Origin: Chloroflexota bacterium
GTDB taxonomy: Bacteria > Chloroflexota > Anaerolineae > Anaerolineales > Villigracilaceae
NCBI GenBank assembly: GCA_016235445.1
Contig: JACRLB010000029.1
Coordinates: forward strand, 123,542 to 187,541
Direction of reading: 5' to 3'
Length of the DNA: 64,000 nt
Positions 24,213-35,012 of this stretch are shown here, piece after piece. How positions within the stretch are numbered: the first letter of the stretch is position 1; every line of letters begins with the position of its first letter. The notes below the pieces were generated by a model, which did not search any database, was not told the DNA's origin, and was given only the letters and a program-made list of their open reading frames with translations. The translations under genes were made by a program, and so were the position numbers.

Positions 24213-24779
24213 TTACGGACATTTCAACACAAAACCCAACTTAACAACCTCCCCAGGGTTGACGGTCACATCCACGCTCGAAAAAAGAATGTCGTACCAG
24301 ATGTCAGCCTTAAGCCAGGTGGCATAGTGAACCCATTTCAAATCCATGCCATATACATATTCAGGCGCGTCACACTGCCTTTCGCTTATTTGCAAATTTA
24401 AGTAAACTCCGAATCCATAATCCGCTGGTTCGACATTGGCAAACTTGAAATGACCGTTCGGATCGGTCCGCGCGGTATATCTTGAATTGTTTCCTGTATG
24501 CCCATTAATTTCCAGGTTCACCCCGCTGATGGGCAAAGCCGCGGATGTGGAAGACATCCACCAAGAAAGGTCGCCCTCGATGCTTCCCATGGCAGGGTCT
24601 GGAGTTATCGTCCGGGTGGGTGTGCCGCCAGCGCTTGGTGTGCTCGTGGATGGCGCTGACGTAAAAGTTTGCGTAGGAGTCACAGTCTCAGGCGCGGCAC
24701 AGGAAGCGAGGAAAAGGACAGCCAGCGCAAGCAGTTTGGCGCATTTCATTTTGAATTCCATTCGCGAAGGTATTTTCAT
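24213..24779 (-). CDS. Predicted lipoprotein with carboxypeptidase-regulatory-like domain
   Basis: 188 aa when started at the ATG with AGGAG nine nt upstream (24779). The signal peptide ends in VLFLASC, followed by a Thr/Ser/Pro linker (TPTQTFTSAPSTSTPSAGG). GSIEGDLSW...ISGVNLEINGH...YTARTDPNGHFKFANVEPADYGF has the layout of a CarboxypepD_reg or transthyretin-like beta-sandwich. Function unknown; a cell-surface role is inferred. An alternative start is at 24761. Confidence 0.7.
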   Translation of the reverse strand: MKIPSRMEFKMKCAKLLALAVLFLASCAAPETVTPTQTFTSAPSTSTPSAGGTPTRTITPDPAMGSIEGDLSWWMSSTSAALPISGVNLEINGHTGNNSRYTARTDPNGHFKFANVEPADYGFGVYLNLQISERQCDAPEYVYGMDLKWVHYATWLKADIWYDILFSSVDVTVNPGEVVKLGFVLKCP

Positions 24780-24794
24780 AACTCGTACTCCTAC

Positions 24795-24912
24795 AGGGCT
24801 TACGCAAACCTTGATAGAATCCACTAATTTCCACGAATGTACGCTAATCCTTTTAAAAATTCGCGTGGATTGGCGTAGAGTAGCGGACAAAAAAGCGTTC
24901 TGCGTAAGTCCT
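24795..24912. repeat. Palindromic element with TTACGCA ends (second copy)
   Basis: Left end AGGGCTTACGCAA and right end CTGCGTAAGTCCT are imperfect inverted repeats matching the family at 12891-13007. The inner arms are CCACGAATGTACGC...GCGTGGATTGGCG-like. It overlaps the region just upstream of the lipoprotein gene. Confidence 0.7.
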
Positions 24913-25017
24913 ATCCTAAAATCATTTCCATCATTAAAGGTATTGGACGAACTTCAAAGATACGCCAATTGTAGACGAATTCACCGCCGCTTGAGATAAG
25001 AGCAGTTCAACAGATTA

Positions 25018-25085
25018 GCCACAGAGTGTGCCGAGATTTTTTAAGAGGCTTTTTCTCAATACCCTCAGTGATCTCTGTGGCAAAA
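25018..25085. repeat. CCACAGAG...CTCTGTGG palindrome
   Basis: Arms GCCACAGAG (25018-25026) and CTCTGTGGC (25073-25081) around a partly T-rich core, in the same family as the cores at 10427 and 14989. Between 24913 and 25017 nothing is recognised. Confidence 0.65.
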
Positions 25086-25119
25086 AGGCCTTACGCTTTC
25101 GAACTTCCTTCGTGAACTA

Positions 25120-25277
25120 TGGCTTTCTCAAAGTAGCTTGACCCTTTTACAAGTTTATGGCAAAGGCTTAACGCGAATTACGCAAACTAGGTGAATTTCG
25201 CGAAAATACAGAAAAATTCGCGCCATTCGTTTCATTCGCGCCATTCGCGTTAAAGATTTTCAGACTTTGAGAAAGCC
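25120..25277. repeat. Nested palindrome with GGCTTTCTCAAAGT ends
   Basis: Outer arms GGCTTTCTCAAAGT (25120-25133) and ACTTTGAGAAAGCC (about 25263-25276) enclose TTAACGCGAAT and ATTCGCGTTAA arms and GCGAAAATTCGC-like sequence also seen at 12910 and 37518. Confidence 0.65.
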
Positions 25278-25316
25278 GTACTTCGTGAACTTCGTGCTCT
25301 TTGTGGTTAAAAAAGG

Positions 25317-25474
25317 TTGGCTCATGTGTAAGGAGTGTGCAAGCGATTGGCATCGTAACAAAATTCTTAATGCGAATGCCGCGAATTCAACGAATTGCGC
25401 GAAAAATTCGCGTGATTTGCCTGATTTGCGTATTTCGCGTTTTGCCTTTCGCACAGAGTCTACACATGAGCCAA
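25317..25474. repeat. Palindromic element with perfect 14-bp ends TTGGCTCATGTGTA
   Basis: TTGGCTCATGTGTA (25317-25330) and its exact complement TACACATGAGCCAA (25461-25474) bound a 158-bp segment rich in GAATTC/GCGAAATTCGC palindromes. An open frame crosses it in phase with the methyltransferase, but the repeat content and the promoter at 25500 argue against it being coding. Confidence 0.75.
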
Positions 25475-25499
25475 AAGGTTTGCAGTGGAGTCACTACTG

Positions 25500-25505
25500 T
25501 ATAAT
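25500..25505 (+). promoter_or_regulatory. -10 box of the rRNA methyltransferase gene
   Basis: TATAAT ends 10 nt before the ATG at 25516. It supports this start over upstream in-frame codons lying in repeat DNA. Confidence 0.55.
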
Positions 25506-25515
25506 CTCACATACC

Positions 25516-26745
25516 ATGAACTTCAACGACTCCATCTCTCAACTCCCCGCCCCCTCCGCCAAGCGGATTGCCTTGCATGTCACCGCCCCCGCAGAACGCG
25601 CCCTGCGGCAGGGTCATCCCTGGGTCTTCGATCAATCCATCACAGAGCAAAGCCACGAAGGCGCGCCCGGCGACCTTGCTGTCATCTTCGACAATAAACG
25701 CCGCTTTCTCGCCATCGGCCTCTACGACCCCACCTCCACCATCCGCGTGCGCGTTTTGCAAAGCCGACAGCCCGCCGCCATCAACGCCGAGTGGTTTCAA
25801 AACAAACTTCAACTTGCCGCGCAAATCCGCGAACCGTTGGAAGGGACAGACACCACAGGTTATCGCCTCGTCCACGGCGAGAACGACGGCTTCCCCGGCC
25901 TCGTCATGGACCGCTACGCCGACACCCTCGTTATCAAACTTTACACCCCCGCATGGATTCCACACCTCAAAGAATTTTGCAACGCGCTCGCACAGGTCAG
26001 CCCTGCCGAGCATTTGATTTTGCGACTCAACCGCATCCTTCAAAAGCAGACGGATTTTTTGCACGGCCTCAGTGATGGGATGACGCTCTCGCTTCAGACT
26101 CCCCCCAACCTGATCCTGTTTAAAGAAAATGGCCTCACCTTTGAGTCTGATCCCATTCACGGACAAAAGACAGGCTTCTTCCTCGACCAGCGTGACAACC
26201 GCGCAAAGGTGGAAGAATTATCCAAAGATAAATCCGTATTAAATGTATTCGCCTACACCGGCGGATTCTCCGTCTATGCCGCGCGCGGCGGCGCAAGGGA
26301 AGTTGTCAGCGTGGATATCAGCGCGCCCGCCATCGAAGCCGCCATCCGCAACATGGAATATAACCAGTTGACAGTCTCTCACGAGACGATAGCCGAAGAC
26401 GCCTTCGATGTCCTTGCCCGCATGGAAGCGGAGAAGCGCCTCTTTGACATGGTCATCATCGACCCGCCCATGTTTGCCCAAAATGAAAAACAGGTCGCGT
26501 CCGCACTGGCGGCGTATCGCAAATTGACTCGTCTTGGCCTGGGTGTCTTGCGAAAAGGCGGCACGCTTGTGCAGGCCTCCTGCTCCAGCCGAGTGGATTC
26601 TGAATCGTTTTTCGAATCCATTCACCAGTCCGCGAGAGAAGCGGGGCGCAGGCTGATAGAAATCGAACGCACAGGTCACGCCCTCGATCATCCCATCAAC
26701 TTTGAAGAAGGCGCGTATCTTAAGTGCCTGTTCGCCACTGCGTGA
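25516..26745 (+). CDS. Class I SAM-dependent rRNA methyltransferase (RlmI/RlmK family)
   Basis: 409-aa RNA cytosine methyltransferase of the PUA-plus-Rossmann type. An N-terminal PUA-like domain (LRQGHPWVFDQSI, about residues 22-75) precedes the central domain and GQKTGFFLDQRDNRAKV, the family signature, then the SAM site VLNVFAYTGGFSVYAARGGA, VDIS, and the catalytic-region motifs IIDPPMFAQ and LVQASCSS. RlmI methylates a cytosine of 23S rRNA in E. coli; the exact position here is unknown. Intergenic 26746-26959 contains only repeats. Confidence 0.92.
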   Translation: MNFNDSISQLPAPSAKRIALHVTAPAERALRQGHPWVFDQSITEQSHEGAPGDLAVIFDNKRRFLAIGLYDPTSTIRVRVLQSRQPAAINAEWFQNKLQLAAQIREPLEGTDTTGYRLVHGENDGFPGLVMDRYADTLVIKLYTPAWIPHLKEFCNALAQVSPAEHLILRLNRILQKQTDFLHGLSDGMTLSLQTPPNLILFKENGLTFESDPIHGQKTGFFLDQRDNRAKVEELSKDKSVLNVFAYTGGFSVYAARGGAREVVSVDISAPAIEAAIRNMEYNQLTVSHETIAEDAFDVLARMEAEKRLFDMVIIDPPMFAQNEKQVASALAAYRKLTRLGLGVLRKGGTLVQASCSSRVDSESFFESIHQSAREAGRRLIEIERTGHALDHPINFEEGAYLKCLFATA

Positions 26746-26781
26746 ATGTGGCGAGTCCACTTTGCGAAGCACCCTGTGGGT

Positions 26782-26830
26782 CAGTGGGCTTTGTAGGAGT
26801 AGCCCGACGGTTCATCGTCGGGCGGGCATA
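26782..26830. repeat. GTAGCCCGACGGTTCATCGTCGGGC palindrome
   Basis: A stem CCCGACG/CGTCGGG with a small loop, preceded by TTTGTAGGAG. A variant (GTAGCCTGACGGTTCATCGTCAGGC) is at 53518-53554 with the same flanks. Confidence 0.7.
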
Positions 26831-26842
26831 GGGACGAGATAA

Positions 26843-29310
<2,468 letters not shown>

Positions 29311-29362
29311 ATCTGTTTCAAGTCCCTCTGCCTCGGTACTCTGACACAAAAGGAAAATGACA

Positions 29363-30097
29363 ATGAATAACAATAAATGGTTTACACGGCCCTGGTTTTA
29401 TATCGCTATCCTCTTCTATTTTTTTCTGGGCTATACAACCCTGGGATACGGAGAGAAATGGGCTTCCATGATATTCCCCGAAGATCACTATTTTGAGAAC
29501 GTGGGCGCGATATCGCTTGCTGTGGCGTCGGTACTATCCTTCTATGTGTTTATCCGCGCTTTGAAAACGCGCCGCGCTACGAGGATGCACGGGTTGAAGT
29601 TGATGGTCTATCTTGGTTTGGCGCTCCTTTACTTCTTTGGCGCTGGCGAGGAGATTAGCTGGGGCCAGAGAATATTTAATATTCAGGAACCCGCCAGTTT
29701 GCAGGGTGAAAATGTCCAGGATGAGTTGAATATCCACAACCTTGCGGTGTTCGAAAATAGTAAATGGCTCAAGGCGGATACGATTTTTACGGTCTTTTGG
29801 ATGTGTTTTGCGGTACTCCTTCCATGGGGAGCCCTGCTTTGGGAACGATTCGGGAAATTTGCAGAAACCCTTTCGCCCATTGTCGATTGGCACATTGGGA
29901 TATTGTTCTTGTTGAACTTTTTTGGAGCCCGCTTTGTACAGCCATTTTTTAAATCCACATATACATATCAATCCATTCCCTATCTTCAAGCAGTTCAGGA
30001 AGTTAAAGAAAGTAATTATGAATTCCTTTTTATTTTCCTTTCCCTGATCGTTTTATGGGAATTGAATCAACGCATCAGGGAAGCCTTGAAATCCTGA
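29363..30097 (+). CDS. Multi-pass membrane protein with GEEISWGQR motif
   Basis: 244-246 aa, with about six hydrophobic segments and a conserved-looking polar stretch GAGEEISWGQRIFNIQEP near residue 94 followed by ENVQDELNIHNLAVFEN. I have no family name. Two start codons are possible (29357 and 29363); AAGGA fits the second better. Whatever it does probably involves the acidic GEE and the His in NIHN facing the membrane surface. Confidence 0.7.
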   Translation: MNNNKWFTRPWFYIAILFYFFLGYTTLGYGEKWASMIFPEDHYFENVGAISLAVASVLSFYVFIRALKTRRATRMHGLKLMVYLGLALLYFFGAGEEISWGQRIFNIQEPASLQGENVQDELNIHNLAVFENSKWLKADTIFTVFWMCFAVLLPWGALLWERFGKFAETLSPIVDWHIGILFLLNFFGARFVQPFFKSTYTYQSIPYLQAVQEVKESNYEFLFIFLSLIVLWELNQRIREALKS

Positions 30098-30128
30098 GAG
30101 GGGATGTTTCGCGCATCATTCTTAATGC

Positions 30129-30191
30129 CTCACCTTACGCAGTTTCTCTCCCTTCCCCTCTCCCGAAGGGAGAGGGGAAGGGAGAGAGTTC
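30129..30191. repeat. CTCACCTTACGC end plus CTCTCCC palindrome
   Basis: A single CTCACCTTACGCA terminus followed by CTCTCCCTTCCCCTCTCC and its complement around CGAA (30147-30190). The right terminus is missing. It could terminate the upstream gene. Confidence 0.7.
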
Positions 30192-30253
30192 ATAAATTAT
30201 CAGGCTCGATTTAACAACGATCCATTAAAATCAAAAAATATCATGGAAGAAAC

Positions 30254-31063
30254 ATGACCATTTTGCAAGCCTTTCTCCTCGGCATCGTTCAGGGACTGAC
30301 CGAATTCATCCCCGTCTCCTCCACCGCGCATTTGTTGATTGCCGCGAACCTCCTTGGCGTCGCAGACGATGAAAGAACGTTTGCATTCTCCGTCATCATC
30401 CAGCTTGGCACGGTCTTTGCCTTGCTCGTATATTTCTGGAAGGATTTTTACGAGATATCTGCCGCATTCCTGCATGGCATTCAGCATCGCAACCCGTTTG
30501 AAAATTTACAGGCGCGCCTGGGCTGGTTGATTATCGTCGCCACCATCCCCGCCCTCATTGCCGGGTATTTACTCAAAGATATTCTCCATACGATTTTCAA
30601 AGACACCATGATGCAGGGAGGCATACGGCTTTTGTTCACATCCTTGTTATTGATCTTCGCTGAATATTTCGATAAACGAACGCGCACGCTTCATTCCGCC
30701 ACCTGGCTGGATGCGCTTTCAGTGGGTTTCTTCCAGGTCCTGGCATTGTTCCCCGGCGCCTCCCGCTCAGGGACAACGATTGCAGGCGGCATGGTACGCG
30801 GATTTGACCGCCCCTCCGCCGCGCGCTTCGCCTTCCTCATGTCCGCGCCGATATTGATTGCGGCAGGCGCCTATGAATCCCTGAAGGTCATCGAAATGAG
30901 CGGGACGCGCGCCTTCCTGCCCTACCTCGGCATAGGTTTTATTACCGCCGCAGGGGTGGGATGGCTCGCCATAAAATGGCTGATCGCATTTCTTGGCAAA
31001 CACTCGTTGTATATCTTTGCCGCCTACTGCGCCATAACCGGGTTGATCGTGCTGTTTCTGTAA
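30254..31063 (+). CDS. uppP: Undecaprenyl-diphosphatase UppP (BacA)
   Basis: Integral membrane enzyme recycling undecaprenyl pyrophosphate for cell-wall polymers, 269 aa. The two signature loops are present: QGLTEFIPVSSTAHLLIA (Glu and Ser/His of the active site) and FPGASRSGTTIAGG (Arg-Ser phosphate loop). About eight membrane helices. The start ATG lies about 20 nt after a TTAAAAT stretch. Confidence 0.96.
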   Translation: MTILQAFLLGIVQGLTEFIPVSSTAHLLIAANLLGVADDERTFAFSVIIQLGTVFALLVYFWKDFYEISAAFLHGIQHRNPFENLQARLGWLIIVATIPALIAGYLLKDILHTIFKDTMMQGGIRLLFTSLLLIFAEYFDKRTRTLHSATWLDALSVGFFQVLALFPGASRSGTTIAGGMVRGFDRPSAARFAFLMSAPILIAAGAYESLKVIEMSGTRAFLPYLGIGFITAAGVGWLAIKWLIAFLGKHSLYIFAAYCAITGLIVLFL

Positions 31064-31068
31064 AAGGA

Positions 31069-31176
31069 TTCGCTACCGTACACGCAAACCCTAAAGGTCT
31101 CCTTTTCCCTCGCAGATTCCTGATTCACCGAAAAGACCTTTAGGGTTTCTTTGCGAGGAAAATGTACGGTAGCGAA
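31069..31176. repeat. MITE-like palindromic element, TTCGCTACCGTACA ends (copy 2)
   Basis: Perfect 14-bp terminal inverted repeat TTCGCTACCGTACA / TGTACGGTAGCGAA, with inner arms AAACCCTAAAGGTC (31086-31099) and GACCTTTAGGGTTT (31135-31148). Same family as 13389-13487. Confidence 0.88.
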
Positions 31177-31191
31177 TAAAAGGAAAAATGC

Positions 31192-32301
31192 ATGGACATG
31201 AAATCCCTGCTCAAAAAACTCGTCGAAACCGAATCCCCCTCGCACAACCGCGAAGCCGTCAACCGCGTCGGCGCACTGGTCGCCGAAGAAGCCCGCCAAC
31301 TCGGCGCGCAGACTGAACTCATCCCAAACCAAGAAACAGGGGACCATATTATCGCGCGCTTTCCCTCCATTCATCCCTCATCCTTCAGCCTTCATCCTTC
31401 CATCCTCCTCCTCTGCCACATGGACACCGTCTTCCCCCTCGGCACACTGGCAAAAATGCCCTTCCGCGAAGCCGATGGAAAAATCTTCGGCCCCGGCGCC
31501 CTGGACATGAAAGCAGGTATCGTCATCTGCCTCGCCGCAATTGAAGAATTGCAAAACGCTGGCGGGTTGAAACAGCCCGTCACCCTGCTCTGCACCTCCG
31601 ATGAAGAGATAGGCAGTCACACTTCCCGCGAGCTGATTGAAAAACTGGCAAAGGAATCTTCGGCAGTGTTCGTGTTCGAGCCTGCCCTCGTGGATGGCTC
31701 CCTCAAAACCTGGCGCAAAGGCGGCGGCGGATACACTGTCAACGTGAAAGGACGCGCCGCGCACGCAGGTGGCGACCATGAAAATGGGCGCAACGCCATC
31801 GAAGAAATGGCGCACCAGATCATTGCCATTCAAAAGCTGACTGACTACACAAAGCAAACCACCCTCAACGTCGGCGTCATTCACGGCGGCACGGTTTCAA
31901 ACGTCGTCCCAGATGAAGCCACAATCCATGTGGATGTGCGTATCATGCAGTCCGGTGAATGGGAACGCATCGAAGTTGAGATGCACAAACTCAAGCCTGT
32001 TCTGGATGGAACCTCGCTTCACATTTCGGGACAGTTGAATCGTCCACCCATGCCATTCGACGACACGATGAGCGCCACCTTCGCGAAAGCCAAATCCATT
32101 GCCGCCACCATCGGCATGGACTTAAAAGCTGGCGGCACAGGCGGCGCATCGGACGGAAATTTCATTGCCCCCCTTGGCATTCCCCTTTTGGATGGCATGG
32201 GCGCAATCGGCGAAGGCTACCACTCCGAACGCGAATTCATCTTCGCCGATAGCCTCGAACAGAAAAAGAATCTCCTCGTAGCGTTGCTGAAGAATTGGTA
32301 A
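31192..32301 (+). CDS. M20 family metallopeptidase (carboxypeptidase G2-like)
   Basis: 369-aa zinc peptidase/deacylase. Metal and catalytic motifs: LCHMDTVFPLG (His ligand, Asp), GALDMKAGIVICLAAI (bridging Asp), CTSDEEIGSHTSRE (catalytic Glu-Glu), FEPAL, and the dimerisation-domain GGGGYTVNVKGRAAHAG. No signal peptide. A run of heptads at 31370-31397 encodes the non-conserved loop FPSIHPSSFSLHPS just before the first metal motif. AAGGAAAAATGC precedes the ATG. Confidence 0.9.
   Translation: MDMKSLLKKLVETESPSHNREAVNRVGALVAEEARQLGAQTELIPNQETGDHIIARFPSIHPSSFSLHPSILLLCHMDTVFPLGTLAKMPFREADGKIFGPGALDMKAGIVICLAAIEELQNAGGLKQPVTLLCTSDEEIGSHTSRELIEKLAKESSAVFVFEPALVDGSLKTWRKGGGGYTVNVKGRAAHAGGDHENGRNAIEEMAHQIIAIQKLTDYTKQTTLNVGVIHGGTVSNVVPDEATIHVDVRIMQSGEWERIEVEMHKLKPVLDGTSLHISGQLNRPPMPFDDTMSATFAKAKSIAATIGMDLKAGGTGGASDGNFIAPLGIPLLDGMGAIGEGYHSEREFIFADSLEQKKNLLVALLKNW
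31370..31397 (+). repeat. Heptanucleotide array in the M20 peptidase gene
   Basis: TTCATCC, CTCATCC, TTCAGCC, TTCATCC in perfect register, inside the reading frame. Confidence 0.85.
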
Positions 32302-32303
32302 AA

Positions 32304-33044
32304 ATGAAAATAATCCATGTCGTTGCGAGGGCGCTCTTGCTCTTGTCCGAAGCAATCCCTGTAACGATGGGGAGATTGCTTCGCCGCCAAAAAGCAAGAG
32401 CGGCGGCTCGCAATGACATACTCTCCTTCTTTCTTCTTTCTTCTTTCCTCCTCTCCTCCTGCACTCCCGCAACACAACCACCCTCCCAGACAGAAGTTAT
32501 CACCATCTACGCCACCCCCGCCGCCGAGCCGTGGATGAGTGATCTCTTTGCCTGTGCAAACGATCTTTCAGTGACATTGAACGTCAGCGCAGAGTCTCCC
32601 GAAATTTATCTCCGCCTCGGCGAGCCAGAGACTTTGCTCACTCCTGCCTATCAAATTGACGAAGAAGAAATTCTCATCGTTACAAATCGTGAAAGCCCTG
32701 TGCAAAATTTATCTTTGCAAGAGGCGCAGGACTTGTTCGCGCAGGGAAATGATTCGGCGCAGGTTTGGGTTTATTCGTCAGAGGCGGATGTGCAAATTTT
32801 GTTTGACCAGCTCGTGATGAAAGGAAGAAGCGTCACTTCCTTTGCGCGGATGGCCGCGGGGCCGCAGGAAATGTCCGACGCGCTGATCTCCGAATCCAAT
32901 TCAGTCGGCATCCTTTCGAAACGCTGGATGAGCGGAAGCCTCCGCGAAGTGTATTCGGTGGGGATCGTGCCCGTGCTGACGATCACACAGGCAGAGCCGC
33001 AGGGGGCTGTTGGCGAGTTGATTTCCTGTTTGCAAAATGACTGA
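32304..33044 (+). CDS. Substrate-binding-like lipoprotein with repeat-derived N-terminus
   Basis: About 246 aa. The C-terminal 200 residues resemble a PstS-like periplasmic binding domain (IDEEEILIVTNRESPVQNLSLQEAQDLF, then VYSSEADVQILF). The lipobox LLSSC follows a hydrophobic stretch encoded by TTCTTTC heptads. The first 40 residues are the translation of a CATTGCGAGG palindromic repeat (32319-32417), so the true start is unclear: ATG 32304 right after the M20 stop, or ATG 32367 giving a normal-length signal peptide. It precedes the ABC exporter genes. Confidence 0.7.
   Translation: MKIIHVVARALLLLSEAIPVTMGRLLRRQKARAAARNDILSFFLLSSFLLSSCTPATQPPSQTEVITIYATPAAEPWMSDLFACANDLSVTLNVSAESPEIYLRLGEPETLLTPAYQIDEEEILIVTNRESPVQNLSLQEAQDLFAQGNDSAQVWVYSSEADVQILFDQLVMKGRSVTSFARMAAGPQEMSDALISESNSVGILSKRWMSGSLREVYSVGIVPVLTITQAEPQGAVGELISCLQND
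32319..32417. repeat. GTCATTGCGAGG-type palindromic repeat within the lipoprotein gene start
   Basis: Ends GTCGTTGCGAGG and CTCGCAATGAC with inner GAAGCAATCCC...GGGAGATTGCTTCG arms. The same family is at 44974-45064, where the ends are a perfect 12-bp inverted repeat. Confidence 0.8.
32427..32447 (+). repeat. Heptanucleotide array (TTCTTTC)x3 encoding a signal peptide core
   Basis: Three exact TTCTTTC units followed by degenerate CTCCTCT/CCTCCTG units, translated as FFLLSSFLLSSC. Confidence 0.8.
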
Positions 33045-33105
33045 AAACCGTTTGCAAGCCCGCCTTTTGCAATGAATTGCACAATGGCGGTAAAATCAAG
33101 CGACT

Positions 33106-33852
33106 ATGGAACCATCACTCATCGAATTAAAGAACGTCTCAAAAACATATTCCACGGCGGCGGGGGATTTCGTCGCGTTAAAGAATATTGACCTCAAGAT
33201 CAGCGCGGGCGAATTCGTTGGCATCGTGGGTAAATCTGGCGCGGGAAAATCCACCCTGCTGAACATGATCAACGGCGTGGACGATCTCTCCAGCGGCGAA
33301 GTCATCGTGAACGACGGCGGCAAATCCATCTCGGTGCATGAAATGAGCGAAGATCACCGCGCACTCTGGCGTGGCCAAAACATGGGCGTTGTCTATCAAT
33401 CCTTTCAACTTTTGCCCATGCTCACCCTCATCGAAAACATCACCCTGCCCATGGACCTCGCCGACAATTTCAAGCCGCGTGAGTCGAAGGAACGCGCCAT
33501 GCAATTGCTGAAACTTGTCGAGTTGGAGGAGCACGCCAACAAACTACCCGCCTTCATTTCTGGCGGACAGCAACAGCGCGTTGCCATTGCGCGCGCCCTC
33601 GCCAACGACCCATCCATTCTCGTTGCGGATGAACCCACGGGCAGCCTTGACTCCATCACCGCCGATCACATCTTCGATGTCTTCGAGCATCTCGTCACCG
33701 ACCAGGGCAAGACCATCGTCATGGTCACGCATGATTCGGGTTTGATGAGCCGCTTTTCACGAAGCATAAAAATTGCGGATGGGGAACTGGCAAACGATAT
33801 TGACTCTGCCGAACCAAAAGTGGACAAGACGATTCGGAGGCGCAGAAAATGA
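33106..33852 (+). CDS. ABC exporter ATPase, LolD/MacB type
   Basis: 248-aa ATPase of the lipoprotein-release/macrolide-export class. Walker [11 protein letters not shown] (about residues 42-51), Q-loop [21 protein letters not shown] (diagnostic of LolD/MacB ATPases), signature [15 protein letters not shown], Walker [14 protein letters not shown] and switch His in VTHD. TAAAAT lies 9 nt before the ATG with TTGCAA 18 bp further upstream, a plausible operon promoter. Its stop overlaps the start of the second ATPase by 4 nt. Confidence 0.93.
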   Translation: MEPSLIELKNVSKTYSTAAGDFVALKNIDLKISAGEFVGIVGKSGAGKSTLLNMINGVDDLSSGEVIVNDGGKSISVHEMSEDHRALWRGQNMGVVYQSFQLLPMLTLIENITLPMDLADNFKPRESKERAMQLLKLVELEEHANKLPAFISGGQQQRVAIARALANDPSILVADEPTGSLDSITADHIFDVFEHLVTDQGKTIVMVTHDSGLMSRFSRSIKIADGELANDIDSAEPKVDKTIRRRRK

Positions 33853-35012
33853 ACCCTTCGCCTCACGCTTCGCGCCCGCGGACAGTTGACTCCGTCCGAA
33901 ATGCATCTTCCTCATCTGACGCCATGATCCAACTACACGGCGTCGTCAAGACATTCTCCAACGCGGCGGGCGAGTTCACCGTCCTCAAAGGTGTGGACTT
34001 AACCATCAAGCGCGGCGAGTTCGTTTCCATCGTTGGGAAGTCTGGCAGTGGTAAATCCACATTGCTGAACATGGTCACAGGCATAGACCATCCCAGCGAC
34101 GGGCAGGTCGTTGTCAACGGCACGGACATTTACACAGGCGTTACCGAAAGCCAGCGCTCGAAATGGCGCGGCAGGAATTTAGGCATCGTTTTCCAGTTCT
34201 TTCAGTTATTGCCCATGCTCACGCTTCTCGAAAACGTGATGCTCCCCATGGATTACGTGGACATGTACGACTTCGACGAACGTCCCGAACGCGCCATGCA
34301 ATTGTTGAAATTGGTTGGCTTGGAGAAATTTGCAAACAAATTACCCGTGCTTGTTTCCACAGGCCAGCAACAACTGGCGGCGATTGCGCGCGCCATGGCC
34401 TGTGACCCTCCCTTGCTTATTGCAGATGAACCAACAGGCAATCTCGACACCCGTTCCGCAGACACCATCATCGGGCTGTTTGAACATTTTGTAGAACTGG
34501 GCAAGACCATCGTCATGGTGACGCACGACCCGTCGCTCACTTCGCGCACGCACCGCAACATCATCATCTCGGACGGCGAATTGATCAACGAGACAATTGC
34601 AATCTCTCTGCCGCAGTTAAGACACCGTCACATGCTGGAATTCACCAAGCTGGTGGAAGAGCGTGTGTACCAGCCGCATGAGACCATCATCTCCCGCGAT
34701 GAGCATGTGGAATATTTCTTCATGATCCGCAAGGGCGAAGTGGAAGTGATTTTGCAGGAAAAGAAAAAGGATTTTATTGCCTCGCGTTTAAGTGACTATG
34801 AATTCTTCGGCGAAATGGAATTACTGCGCGGCGGAAAGTCCATTGCCAATGTGCGCGCGGGAAGCAAACCCGTGGAAGTGCTGGCCCTGCCCCGCGCCGA
34901 CTTCGCCCGTGTGATGAACGAATCCCCGATCACTGCCGAGGCGGTGGGGAAGATTGTTCAGAAGCGCCTGGAAAAGCATCGCATTACGGATTATAGACAA
35001 GTAGACAAGTAA
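33849..35012 (+). CDS. ABC exporter ATPase fused to a cyclic nucleotide-binding domain
   Basis: 387 aa. Residues about 26-250 form a LolD/MacB-type ATPase: [30 protein letters not shown], Walker B LLIADEPTGNLDT and VTHD. Its signature is altered to VSTGQQQLAAIARAM in place of [13 protein letters not shown]. Residues about 262-375 are a cNMP-binding domain (FTKLVEERVYQPHETIISRDE, FFMIRKGEVEVIL, YEFFGEMELLRGGKSIANVRA). It probably pairs with the preceding canonical ATPase as the regulatory half of a heterodimer. Confidence 0.92.
   Translation: MNPSPHASRPRTVDSVRNASSSSDAMIQLHGVVKTFSNAAGEFTVLKGVDLTIKRGEFVSIVGKSGSGKSTLLNMVTGIDHPSDGQVVVNGTDIYTGVTESQRSKWRGRNLGIVFQFFQLLPMLTLLENVMLPMDYVDMYDFDERPERAMQLLKLVGLEKFANKLPVLVSTGQQQLAAIARAMACDPPLLIADEPTGNLDTRSADTIIGLFEHFVELGKTIVMVTHDPSLTSRTHRNIIISDGELINETIAISLPQLRHRHMLEFTKLVEERVYQPHETIISRDEHVEYFFMIRKGEVEVILQEKKKDFIASRLSDYEFFGEMELLRGGKSIANVRAGSKPVEVLALPRADFARVMNESPITAEAVGKIVQKRLEKHRITDYRQVDK

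Noticed and set aside
25267..25515. N-terminal extension of the rRNA methyltransferase
   Set aside because: The segment is repeat DNA with inverted ends, and a TATAAT box lies just before the ATG at 25516.
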